From an uncultured Pigmentiphaga sp. (GTDB lineage: Bacteria; Pseudomonadota; Gammaproteobacteria; Burkholderiales; Burkholderiaceae_B), in NCBI GenBank assembly GCA_937891425.1, contig CALAGD010000027.1, positions 1-35,050 of the forward strand: a DNA stretch of 35,050 bases. Reading direction: 5' to 3'. The position numbers and the translations under genes were made by a program. The notes beneath the pieces are model-generated. The model saw nothing but the letters and a program-made list of their open reading frames with translations. It did not search any database and was not told the origin of the DNA. Positions 10,806 to 18,460 of the stretch are shown one piece after another (positions within the stretch are counted from its first letter, which is position 1; each line of letters starts with the position of its first letter).

Positions 10806-11912
10806 CTAGTACACCACCACCGAACGGATCGATTCACCCTTCTTCATGAGGTCGAACGCCTCGTTGATCCGCTCGAGCGGCAGGGTGTGGGTGATGAGAT
10901 CGTCGATATTGATCTTGCCTTCCATGTACCAGTCGACGATCTTGGGCACGTCGGTACGGCCGCGTGCGCCACCGAAGGCCGAACCCTTCCAGACACGACC
11001 GGTAACCAGCTGGAACGGCCGGGTGGCAATTTCCTCGCCTGCGCCGGCCACCCCGATGATGATGGATTGGCCCCAGCCGCGATGTGCGCACTCGAGCGCC
11101 TGGCGCATGACCTTCACATTGCCGATGCACTCGAAGGAGTAGTCGACGCCGCCATCGGTCAGCTGGATGATGTGGTCGACGACATTCTCGACCTCATTCG
11201 GGTTGACGAAGTGCGTCATGCCGAACTTGCGCGCCAGTGCCTCGCGCTCGGGGTTGATGTCGACGCCGATGATCTTGTCGGCGCCGACCATCTTCGCCCC
11301 CTGAATGACATTGAGACCGATCCCCCCGAGGCCGAACACAGCCACGTTGGCGCCGGCTTCTACCTTGGCCGTGAACAGGACGGCCCCGATGCCGGTGGTG
11401 ACGCCACACCCGATGTAGCAGACCTTGTCGAACGGAGCGTCTTCACGAATCCTGGCCAACGCGATTTCCGGCAGCACCGTGTAGTTCGAGAACGTGGAGG
11501 TACCCATGTAGTGCAGGATGGGCTTGCCATCGAGCGAGAAACGCGATGTGCCGTCTGGCATGAGGCCCTTGCCCTGGGTAGCGCGGATGGCCGCGCACAG
11601 GTTGGTCTTGCGCGACAGGCAGAACTTGCACTGGCGGCACTCCGGTGTATACAGGGGAATGACGTGGTCGCCCGGCTTCAGCGTCTTGACATCGGGCCCC
11701 ACTTCCCGCACGATGCCTGCGCCCTCGTGCCCGAGAATGGCAGGGAACTGGCCTTCGGGGTCGGCACCCGACAGGGTGTAGTAGTCGGTGTGACACACAC
11801 CGGTCGCCTTGATTTCGACAAGGACCTCACCCGCCTTCGGGCCTTGCAGATCGACTTCTTCAATAGATAACGGAGCTTTGGCCTTCCAGGCCACAGCGGC
11901 GCGAGTTTTCAT
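10806..11912 (-). CDS. frmA: S-(hydroxymethyl)glutathione dehydrogenase / class III alcohol dehydrogenase
   Basis: Oxidises the spontaneous formaldehyde-glutathione adduct to S-formylglutathione with NAD+; cytoplasmic zinc MDR enzyme. The 368-residue sequence has catalytic zinc residues in GVCHTDYYTLSG and GHEGAGIV. The four-cysteine structural zinc lobe is CRQCKFCLSRKTNLC, with IGCGVTTG following, and the NAD-binding GLGGIGLNV. Length and sequence match class III ADH (AdhC/FrmA/FlhA). The start has a strong AAGGAG seven bases upstream. No FrmR-type repressor gene is adjacent. The 5' leader contains a nested inverted repeat (11929-11967). Divergent from ruvB. Confidence 0.97.
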   Translation of the reverse strand: MKTRAAVAWKAKAPLSIEEVDLQGPKAGEVLVEIKATGVCHTDYYTLSGADPEGQFPAILGHEGAGIVREVGPDVKTLKPGDHVIPLYTPECRQCKFCLSRKTNLCAAIRATQGKGLMPDGTSRFSLDGKPILHYMGTSTFSNYTVLPEIALARIREDAPFDKVCYIGCGVTTGIGAVLFTAKVEAGANVAVFGLGGIGLNVIQGAKMVGADKIIGVDINPEREALARKFGMTHFVNPNEVENVVDHIIQLTDGGVDYSFECIGNVKVMRQALECAHRGWGQSIIIGVAGAGEEIATRPFQLVTGRVWKGSAFGGARGRTDVPKIVDWYMEGKINIDDLITHTLPLERINEAFDLMKKGESIRSVVVY

Positions 11913-11928
11913 TCGATCTCCTTCGTAA

Positions 11929-11967
11929 GTGCGACCACGCGGACAGCGTGGATGTCAGACTTCGCAC
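11929..11967 (-). repeat. Nested inverted repeat in the frmA leader
   Basis: GTGCGA (11929-11934) pairs with TCGCAC (11962-11967), and immediately inside CCACGC (11935-11940) pairs with GCGTGG (11946-11951) around a 5-base loop. It lies 17-55 bases upstream of the frmA ATG, just before the Shine-Dalgarno. It could be a protein operator or an mRNA leader structure. Confidence 0.4.
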
Positions 11968-12059
11968 GAGTTATTTGAGGTTGTTGTTCCAGTTGCGACA
12001 CGGATGCCCATGCGCATGCGCGCACCTGCAAGTGTATACAGCTACCGGGTTCTGGCAAC

Positions 12060-12068
12060 TGGTACTAT
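12060..12068 (+). promoter_or_regulatory. Extended -10 promoter element of ruvB
   Basis: TGGTACTAT gives TGn followed by the -10 hexamer TACTAT (12063-12068). Transcription would start near 12075, about 43 bases before the ruvB ATG and just upstream of the LexA-type box. No convincing -35 hexamer is visible. Confidence 0.4.
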
Positions 12069-12086
12069 CGGGATATCGCTTCTTCA

Positions 12087-12102
12087 CTGTATGTTTGCAC
12101 AG
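12087..12102 (+). promoter_or_regulatory. LexA (SOS) box upstream of ruvB
   Basis: CTGT-N8-ACAG with an AT-rich centre (ATGTTTGC) matches the proteobacterial LexA core CTG(TN8A)CAG. It begins about 20 bases after the -10 element and ends 15 bases before the ruvB start, where a bound repressor would block transcription. ruvAB is a classical SOS operon in E. coli. An in-frame ATG at 12091 lies inside the box, which supports the later start at 12118. Confidence 0.7.
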
Positions 12103-12117
12103 GCTTGCAGCGCCCCC

Positions 12118-13179
12118 ATGAGCATTCACTCCGACAATCTCTCCTCCGGGCCCGAGCAACGGCTGGTGGCCCCGCGTCTGTCGTCACCCAGCGAAGAAGC
12201 CATCGAACGCGCCCTGCGGCCGCGCTCGCTCGACGAATACGTAGGGCAGCGGCGTGTGCGCGAACAGCTGGAAATCTTCATTGCGGCGGCGCGAAAACGG
12301 GGCGAAGCGCTCGATCATGTCCTGCTGTTCGGCCCGCCCGGGCTGGGCAAGACCACGCTGGCGCACATCGTCGCGCACGAGATGGGCGTGAACCTGCGCC
12401 AGACGTCCGGGCCGGTGCTTGAGCGCGCAGGCGATCTCGCCGCGCTCCTCACCAACCTGGAACGCAACGACGTCCTGTTCATCGATGAAATCCACCGGCT
12501 GTCGCCGGTAGTCGAAGAGATCCTCTACCCCGCACTCGAGGACTACCAGATCGATATCCTCATCGGCGAGGGGCCTGGCGCGCGCAGCGTCAAACTCGAC
12601 CTGCAGCCATTCACCCTGATCGGCGCTACCACGCGTGCCGGCATGCTCACGAATCCGTTGCGCGACCGCTTCGGCATCACGGCGCGCCTCGAGTTCTACA
12701 CGCCGGCGGAACTGGCCCACATCATCACCCGCAGCGCCCGCCTGCTGCAGGCCGAGATCGACCCCGACGGCGCCATGGAAATCGCCCGCCGCTCGCGTGG
12801 CACGCCACGTATCGCGAACCGGCTGCTGCGCCGCGTGCGCGATTACGCCGAAGTCAAGGGCAATGGTATCATCACCCACGCCGTCGCCGGGGCCGCTCTC
12901 AGCATGCTCGACGTCGACCCGGAAGGGCTCGACCTCATGGACCGCAAGCTGCTGGACGCCATCGTGCACAAGTTCGATGGCGGCCCGGTCGGAGTCGAGA
13001 GCCTGGCAGCCGCCATCGGCGAAGAGCGCGACACCATCGAAGACGTCATCGAGCCCTATCTCATCCAGCACGGTTACCTGCAGCGCACCCCTCGCGGGCG
13101 CGTCGCCACCTTGGGAACCTACCGTCACCTCGGGTTGACGCCTCCCCAGCGTGCGGGAACCCCTGACCTCTTCGGATAG
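12118..13179 (+). CDS. ruvB: Holliday junction branch migration helicase RuvB
   Basis: Hexameric AAA+ motor that drives branch migration with RuvA. The 353-residue product shows RALRPRSLDEYVGQ, Walker A GPPGLGKTT (K78), Walker B FIDEIHR, sensor 1 GATTRAG, the arginine finger region NPLRDRFG, sensor 2 RGTPRIANRLLRRVRD, and the carboxyl winged helix ending in IQHGYLQRTPRGR. The start at MSIHSDNLSS agrees with Bordetella-type RuvB. Upstream in-frame ATGs at 11929 and 12091 lie before or within regulatory DNA. It has its own promoter and LexA box, separated from ruvA by the metH, btu and frm genes. No obvious terminator follows; the tol cluster starts 178 bases later. Confidence 0.97.
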   Translation: MSIHSDNLSSGPEQRLVAPRLSSPSEEAIERALRPRSLDEYVGQRRVREQLEIFIAAARKRGEALDHVLLFGPPGLGKTTLAHIVAHEMGVNLRQTSGPVLERAGDLAALLTNLERNDVLFIDEIHRLSPVVEEILYPALEDYQIDILIGEGPGARSVKLDLQPFTLIGATTRAGMLTNPLRDRFGITARLEFYTPAELAHIITRSARLLQAEIDPDGAMEIARRSRGTPRIANRLLRRVRDYAEVKGNGIITHAVAGAALSMLDVDPEGLDLMDRKLLDAIVHKFDGGPVGVESLAAAIGEERDTIEDVIEPYLIQHGYLQRTPRGRVATLGTYRHLGLTPPQRAGTPDLFG

Positions 13180-13357
13180 TCCGCTCCACGCCTGCGCCAA
13201 CCCGCCAGCTGTGGCGGAAAATCCGCGCACGGGCCTCATCTTCCTCGCGGGCCACGTCGCTGGCAGCGGGACGGCGCTGTCAGATCTTGTTGCGGGAAGC
13301 GGACTTGTCCGGGGGCAACCCGCTACAATTTACCGTCAATCAACGTGCAGGATCGCA

Positions 13358-13822
13358 ATGTCCATCATTACCAGCGGAGCGGTCACGTTCAGCTTCCCCG
13401 TTCGGGTCTATTACGAAGACACTGACGCAGCCGGGGTGGTCTACTACGCCAACTACCTCAAGTTCTTCGAGCGTGCGCGCACCGAATGGCTGCGTCAGCT
13501 CGGCATCGAGCAGAACCGGCTTGCAGCCACCCAAGGCGTGGTGTTCGTGGTGCGTTCGGCCAATATCCAGTATCGGGCACCGGCAAGGCTGGACGACCAG
13601 CTCACCATCCAGTCGCAGATCACCCGCCTCGGGCGTGCATCGCTCGAGTTCGAGCAGTCGTGCCTGCGCGACGACGCGCTGCTTGCCATGGGGCACATCC
13701 AGATCGGCTGTGTCGCTGCCGACTCTCTGCGTCCCGTAGCCATCCCCGACGACATTCGCCAGCATTTCCAGGGCGTGTCGGCCATTCCGGTCGCACCGCT
13801 TGCCGGGGCCACGGCCCGTTAA
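13358..13822 (+). CDS. ybgC: Tol-Pal system-associated acyl-CoA thioesterase YbgC
   Basis: Hot-dog-fold thioesterase that opens the tol-pal cluster. The 154-residue protein has FPVRVYYEDTDAAGVVYYANYLKFFERARTEW, including the catalytic aspartate region of the 4-hydroxybenzoyl-CoA thioesterase family. AGGA lies six bases before the ATG at 13358, which is preferred over upstream in-frame codons. A TACAAT -10 hexamer at 13325-13330 suggests a promoter 30 bases upstream, although its -35 is poor. tolQ follows after 103 bases. In other bacteria YbgC acts on acyl-CoA or acyl-ACP and associates with phospholipid synthesis; its part in Tol-Pal function is not settled. Confidence 0.95.
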   Translation: MSIITSGAVTFSFPVRVYYEDTDAAGVVYYANYLKFFERARTEWLRQLGIEQNRLAATQGVVFVVRSANIQYRAPARLDDQLTIQSQITRLGRASLEFEQSCLRDDALLAMGHIQIGCVAADSLRPVAIPDDIRQHFQGVSAIPVAPLAGATAR

Positions 13823-13925
13823 GCCGCTGTATGCGAGGCGCACAAGTGCCGGTATATTTCTTGGCTGCGTCGCTACAGTTGCGTTTTCTGCACCATCTAC
13901 CAACCAACCGAACAAGGCTTGCCAC

Positions 13926-14600
13926 ATGAACCCTTCCCAGGACATGTCGATACTGTCGCTGATACTGCACGCCAGCATCCCCGTACAGCTCGTCATGGCG
14001 CTGCTGGTCGTGATTTCCGTCATGTCATGGACATACATCTTCAGCAAGCGGGCAACGATCAGGCGTACCCAGCGCCAGACCGACAAGTTCGAGGCCGATT
14101 TCTGGTCCGGTGGCGATCTTACGATGCTGCACCATTCGGTCGCCACGCACCGTTATGAGCACGGTGCCGAAGCACGCATCTTCGAAGCCGGCATGGCCGA
14201 GTTCCTCAAGGCACGCAAGGCCAACGCCGAGCCGAATGCCATTCTCGACGGCGCGCAACGTGCCATGCGCGCGGCGTTCCAGCGCGAAATGGACGCTCTC
14301 GACCGCCACCTCGCATTTCTCGCCACTGCCGGTTCGGTCAGCCCCTACATCGGCCTGCTGGGCACGGTCTGGGGCATCATGCACGCCTTCGTCGGCCTCG
14401 CCGGCATGGAACAGGTAACGCTCGCCGCCGTCGCACCCGGCATCGCCGAGGCTCTGATCGCCACCTTCATCGGCCTGTTCGCCGCCATTCCCGCGGTCGT
14501 GGCTTACAACCGCTTCTCGCACGACATCGACCGCCTTGCCGTGCGCTTCGACAGCTTCATCGACGAGTTCCTCAACATACTGCAACGTCAGGTCCGCTGA
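13926..14600 (+). CDS. tolQ: Tol-Pal system proton-channel protein TolQ
   Basis: Inner-membrane MotA/ExbB-family protein which, with TolR, uses the proton gradient to energise TolA during cell-division envelope constriction. The 224-residue sequence has three membrane segments, near residues 14-38, 124-150 (LATAGSVSPYIGLLGTVWGI) and 165-192 (GIAEALIATFIGLFAAIPAVVAYN). The start MNPSQDMSILSLIL is chosen because it precedes the first membrane helix and follows AAGG; the upstream open extension has no support. The stop overlaps the tolR start (TGATG), indicating translational coupling. Confidence 0.97.
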   Translation: MNPSQDMSILSLILHASIPVQLVMALLVVISVMSWTYIFSKRATIRRTQRQTDKFEADFWSGGDLTMLHHSVATHRYEHGAEARIFEAGMAEFLKARKANAEPNAILDGAQRAMRAAFQREMDALDRHLAFLATAGSVSPYIGLLGTVWGIMHAFVGLAGMEQVTLAAVAPGIAEALIATFIGLFAAIPAVVAYNRFSHDIDRLAVRFDSFIDEFLNILQRQVR

Positions 14601-15046
14601 TGCCCATGCTCCGTTCGCGCTCGCGTCCCGAGCGCCGCATGAAAAACGAGATCAACGTCGTGCCCTACATCGACGTGATGCTCGTCCTGCTCGTCATCTT
14701 CATGGTCACGGCTCCGCTCGTCGCCCCCGGGCTCATCGAACTGCCCACGGTCGGGCAGCGGGCGGCCCAGGTACCCGTCAGGCCCATCGAAGTACAGATC
14801 GATGCCGACGGCATCCTGTCAGTGCGAGACCTCGAACAGGGCGATACCCAGCTGCAGACCATCGCCCGTACGGAACTGGCCGACTACATTCGCAGCCGGC
14901 AGGCGTCCAACCCGGGCCAACCCGTAGTCATCGCCGCCGACGGACGGGTCATCTACGAGTCGGTGGTCGAAATCATGGACGACCTTCGCGGACAAGGGGT
15001 CGAGCGCGTTGGTCTGCTGGTCCGCCAGCGTGGTACAGGCAACTGA
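14600..15046 (+). CDS. tolR: Tol-Pal system protein TolR
   Basis: Inner-membrane ExbD/TolR-family partner of TolQ with a periplasmic domain. In 148 residues it has one membrane helix, near residues 21-44 (VVPYIDVMLVLLVIFMVTAPL), with the essential proton-carrying aspartate at D25. The periplasmic part includes VQIDADGILSV and the late VVIAADGRVIYESVVEIMDDL. It begins at the ATG overlapping the tolQ stop and ends three bases before tolA. Confidence 0.97.
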   Translation: MPMLRSRSRPERRMKNEINVVPYIDVMLVLLVIFMVTAPLVAPGLIELPTVGQRAAQVPVRPIEVQIDADGILSVRDLEQGDTQLQTIARTELADYIRSRQASNPGQPVVIAADGRVIYESVVEIMDDLRGQGVERVGLLVRQRGTGN

Positions 15047-15049
15047 GCC

Positions 15050-16171
15050 ATGAGCAGACCGAGGCCCGATCCGATCCACTCGTACCGCCATCCCCCCGAG
15101 CACAACCGGCGGGCGTTTCTCCTGTCGCTCGGCATCCATGTCGCCCTTGTCGTGATGCTGGTAGCCGCGATGCTCTGGCGCGAGAAACCCGTGCAGCCCA
15201 TGCAGGTGGAAATGTGGGCGGAACTGCCTGAACCGGTTCCCACCGCCGAGCAGGCACTACCCGAAGAGAAGCCGGCTCCCGAACCCGAAACGCCCGAGCC
15301 CCAGCCCAAACCCGAACCCGAGCCTGAACCCGAACCTGACCCGGTCCAGCTCAAGGCCCAGCGCGAGGCGGAAATCGCCCTGCAACGTGAAGAAGAACGC
15401 AAGCGGCTGGCCGAGGAACGGGCACGCGCAGAAGCCGAGCGCCAGCGTGAGATCGAGCGCCGACGCCAGGAGGACGAACGGCAGCGTGCGCTGCAACGCC
15501 AGCGCGAGGAACAACGCGTCCGGGAAGAGCAGCTGAAACGCCAGGAAGAAGAGCGTCGACGCGAAGAGCAACGGCGCGAACAGGAACGTATTGCCGCGGA
15601 GAAGAAGGCTGCCGAGGAAAAGGCAGCGGCCGAGAAGGCCGCCCGGGAAAAGGCGGCAGCGGAAAAGGCCGCAGCCGAAAAGGCGGCGCGCGAAAAGGCT
15701 GCCGCAGAGAAAGCCGCAGCCGAGAAGAAAGCAGCAGAAGCCAAGGCTGCAGCCGAGAAGAAGGCCGCCGAAGAGAAGCGCCTGGCCGAGGAGCGTGAAC
15801 GCAAGCTGCGCGAAGCATTCAAGGACACCGCCAGCCGCGCGGCCGGCCTGGCCGGTGGCACCGCCGCGCGCAGCCAGGCCGGAGGCGGCAGCGATGCCGG
15901 CTGGGGCGCCGCCATACGGTCCTGCGTCAAACCCAACGTGGCTTACCCGGCGCAACGCGATGCAAGCGGCAACAATCCTTACGTCATTTACCGCGTACAG
16001 TTGGGGCCTAAGGGTCAACAAGTGGGCACGCCCCAGCTGGTCCGGTCGTCCGGCGTGGCCGCCTTTGATCGCGCGGTACTGGTGGGCATCCAGCGGTGCG
16101 ACCCCCTGCCTCCGCACCCCTCTGGGCGTTTTCCGTCTACCATAGACATACGCTATTACATGTTCGACTGA
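15050..16171 (+). CDS. tolA: Tol-Pal system envelope-spanning protein TolA
   Basis: Inner-membrane-anchored rod that crosses the periplasm and contacts TolB, Pal and CpoB. The 373-residue product has one membrane helix (about residues 22-43), a Pro/Glu-rich hinge (60-98), and a long charged coiled coil (about 100-260). The second half of the coil is built of AEKAA/AREKAA-type repeats that are also visible as short imperfect DNA repeats at about 15590-15790. The globular carboxyl domain (about 285-373, GWGAAIRSCVKPNVAYP... to STIDIRYYMFD) is of TonB-like fold. The repeats are normal for TolA. The gene sits between tolR and tolB with tight spacing (3 and 13 bases). Confidence 0.96.
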   Translation: MSRPRPDPIHSYRHPPEHNRRAFLLSLGIHVALVVMLVAAMLWREKPVQPMQVEMWAELPEPVPTAEQALPEEKPAPEPETPEPQPKPEPEPEPEPDPVQLKAQREAEIALQREEERKRLAEERARAEAERQREIERRRQEDERQRALQRQREEQRVREEQLKRQEEERRREEQRREQERIAAEKKAAEEKAAAEKAAREKAAAEKAAAEKAAREKAAAEKAAAEKKAAEAKAAAEKKAAEEKRLAEERERKLREAFKDTASRAAGLAGGTAARSQAGGGSDAGWGAAIRSCVKPNVAYPAQRDASGNNPYVIYRVQLGPKGQQVGTPQLVRSSGVAAFDRAVLVGIQRCDPLPPHPSGRFPSTIDIRYYMFD

Positions 16172-16184
16172 CACGACACGACCA

Positions 16185-17558
16185 ATGACTGCAACCACAC
16201 AACCAACCATCCGTCTCTTCAACTTCCGGACGGCTGTTCGGAGGGTTGCGCAAGTCGACACACCCCGGCGGTGGTTGCTTGCAACCCGGCGCGCGCTGGT
16301 CGCCGCCTCCGCGCTGGCAGCATGCGGCGCCCTGCCTGCGGCTCATGCCCAGATGGAAGTGCAGATCTCCGGCGCGGGTGCCCACCAGTACCCCATCGCC
16401 ATTGCAGATTTTGCCGACCCGAACGGTCAACAGGGGCGGCAGCTGGCCGAAGTCATCCGGGCCGACCTCGCCCGCTCGGGACTGTTCCGGATCGTCGACG
16501 CCAGCGGCATCAGTCTCAACGTCGACTCGGCGGTGAATTATTCGGTCTGGCGCTCGCGGGGCGCCAACGCCATTGCTTACGGCAGCTCCGAAACCCGTGG
16601 CTCCGAACTGGAAATACGCTACCGGCTGGCCGACACCGTGCAGCAAAGCGTGCTCGACGGGCGCGGCTTTACCGCCCCCGTCGCACGCTGGCGCAGCGCC
16701 GCGCACCAGGTGGCCGACCGCATCTGCCAGGTCCTCAGCGGAGCCGAGTGTGCCTTCTCCACGCGCATCGCGTTCGTCGTGAAACGCGGCAATCTCTGGG
16801 AGCTCCAGGTGGCCGACGCCGATGGGTATAATGCGCAAACAGCCCTGCGTTCGCGCGAGGCCATCATTTCGCCCACGTGGTCGCCCGATGGTACCCGACT
16901 CGCGTATGTCAGCTTCGAAACCGGTAAACCGGTGGTCTACGTGCACCACATTGCCACTGGCCAACGCACCCCGGTCGCGAATTTCAAGGGCAACAACAGC
17001 GCACCCGCGTGGTCACCCGACGGCAGCAAGCTTGCCGTGGTGCTGTCGCGCGACGGGTCCTCGCAGATCTACATCATGAACGCCGACGGGTCAGGTTTGC
17101 GCCGCCTTACCCAAACCGCCACCATCAACACCGAACCGCAGTTCACGCCCGACGGGCGGTATATCGTGTTCAGCAGCGATCGTGGCGGCAGCGCGCAAAT
17201 CTACCGCATCAGTGTCGATGGCGGAGAGGCCACCCGGCTCACCTTCAATGGTTCGCACAACGTGAGCCCCAGGATCTCGCCCGACGGCACGACCCTTGCT
17301 TACGTAACGCGGCGCAATGGGAACTTCCGTATTGCTCTGCTGAACCTGGCAACGGGACAGGAAATCCTGCTTACCGACGGGCCCGACGACCAGTCGCCTT
17401 CGTTCTCTCCCGATGGTGGAATGGTGTTGTACACCGCGGGGCAACGAGGAGGCGTTCTCAACGTGCGTTCGGTCGACGGCCTCGCACACGAGACTCTGAC
17501 GGCGGCTGGCGCGGGGGTGACTGCTGCGGCGTGGGGCCCATTCAGTACGGCACATTGA
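16185..17558 (+). CDS. tolB: Tol-Pal system beta-propeller protein TolB
   Basis: Periplasmic protein that switches between Pal and TolA. The 457-residue product has an unusually long amino leader, then the TolB amino domain (MEVQISGAGAHQYPIAIADF...) and a six-bladed propeller with repeated WSPDGTRLAY, WSPDGSKLAV, FTPDGRYIVF, ISPDGTTLAY and FSPDGGMVLY blades. The leader holds a twin-Arg pair (TRRALVA), a hydrophobic stretch, a lipobox-like LAAC (C47) and an AHA-Q signal-peptidase I site at 55/56. The route of export is therefore uncertain; the AHA site is the usual choice. ATG 16185 has only a weak Shine-Dalgarno. pal follows after 116 bases. Confidence 0.96.
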   Translation: MTATTQPTIRLFNFRTAVRRVAQVDTPRRWLLATRRALVAASALAACGALPAAHAQMEVQISGAGAHQYPIAIADFADPNGQQGRQLAEVIRADLARSGLFRIVDASGISLNVDSAVNYSVWRSRGANAIAYGSSETRGSELEIRYRLADTVQQSVLDGRGFTAPVARWRSAAHQVADRICQVLSGAECAFSTRIAFVVKRGNLWELQVADADGYNAQTALRSREAIISPTWSPDGTRLAYVSFETGKPVVYVHHIATGQRTPVANFKGNNSAPAWSPDGSKLAVVLSRDGSSQIYIMNADGSGLRRLTQTATINTEPQFTPDGRYIVFSSDRGGSAQIYRISVDGGEATRLTFNGSHNVSPRISPDGTTLAYVTRRNGNFRIALLNLATGQEILLTDGPDDQSPSFSPDGGMVLYTAGQRGGVLNVRSVDGLAHETLTAAGAGVTAAAWGPFSTAH

Positions 17559-17674
17559 ACCCATGTTCTCATCGCATCCTCCGCGTAATCCACTGCTCTA
17601 TGGCACGGCAGGGTGACGCGACATAAAACGTTGAAACAATCTGACGCATTACCCTTTTTGTTGGGAGCCCCTCT

Positions 17675-18190
17675 ATGAATCGTCGTCTAGTGAAAAGTCT
17701 GGCAATCGTTAGTATCTCCGCTTTGCTTGCTGCTTGCGGCAGCTCGGTGAAACTCGACGAAGACTCAACCGCGGGCGGGCCGGGCGCTGGTTACAGCTCC
17801 GGCGTAGACTCCACGGCTGCTGGCCAGTTCGATCCGTTCAACCCGCAAAGCCCGCTGGCGCAACAGCGCTCGGTGTATTTCGACTTCGACAGCTACGTCA
17901 TCAAGGATGAGTACCGTCCGGTCGTCGAAATGCATGCCCGCTACCTCACCAGCAACCCCAACCAATACGTCATCATTGAAGGGCACACCGACGAACGCGG
18001 CAGCAGCGAGTACAACCTGGCGCTCGGCCAGCGTCGTTCCGAAGCCGTGCGGCGCATGCTGCTCCTGTTGGGCGTGCGCGACGAGCAGGTCGAAGCCATC
18101 AGCTTCGGGAAGGAGCGTCCGCGCGCCCTGGGACATACCGAGGCTGATTACGCGGAGAATCGTCGCGCCGACTTTGTCTATCGCCGCTAA
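17675..18190 (+). CDS. pal: Peptidoglycan-associated lipoprotein Pal
   Basis: Outer-membrane lipoprotein that binds peptidoglycan and TolB/TolA. The 171-residue sequence has a lipoprotein signal with lipobox LLAAC (acylated Cys21), a flexible Gly/Ser/Asp region to about residue 60, and an OmpA-like domain with VYFDFDSYVIKDEY, IIEGHTDERGSSEYNLALGQRRSEAVR and SFGKERPRALGHTEADYAENRRADFVY. A strong GGGAG precedes the ATG. The gene is closed by an intrinsic terminator 58 bases downstream, so cpoB is not simply the next cistron of the same transcript. Confidence 0.97.
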   Translation: MNRRLVKSLAIVSISALLAACGSSVKLDEDSTAGGPGAGYSSGVDSTAAGQFDPFNPQSPLAQQRSVYFDFDSYVIKDEYRPVVEMHARYLTSNPNQYVIIEGHTDERGSSEYNLALGQRRSEAVRRMLLLLGVRDEQVEAISFGKERPRALGHTEADYAENRRADFVYRR

Positions 18191-18248
18191 CTGACTTCGC
18201 ACGGGCAGAGGGTTTCCTCCAGCCTTCGACCCGTGTCATCCCCATGCC

Positions 18249-18279
18249 GCCCGGCCCGCACGGCGCCGGGCTTTTTTTT
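18249..18279 (+). terminator. Intrinsic terminator after pal
   Basis: GCCCGGC (18249-18255) pairs with GCCGGGC (18265-18271) around a 9-base loop and is followed directly by eight T residues (18272-18279). This is a canonical Rho-independent terminator that ends the ybgC-tol-pal transcript. The next 180 bases to cpoB hold no gene; a TATAAG hexamer at 18418-18423 may be a -10 element for cpoB. Confidence 0.92.
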
Positions 18280-18460
18280 GCCGGGAGGCGGGCCTGCCCC
18301 TGCCACCCGACCCCCGGGGCCTCACCCGGTTCCAGCACATCCTCACGAATGTGCCTGCCAGGCACTGCAACGGAAGTGCCGGTCCCACGGTGCGTACCCG
18401 CATGCCGCGTCCCGCGGTATAAGATTCTGTTTGTCCGAAATATTTCCTCAGGAGCGATAC

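Noticed and set aside
9975..11870. Long open frame on the plus strand over the frm genes
   Set aside because: Antisense shadow of fghA and frmA, both of which are intact and carry all catalytic residues.
15590..15790. Short DNA repeats resembling a repeat array
   Set aside because: They encode the AEKAA-type coiled coil of TolA, stay in frame, are imperfect, and lack spacers; not a CRISPR or VNTR of separate meaning.
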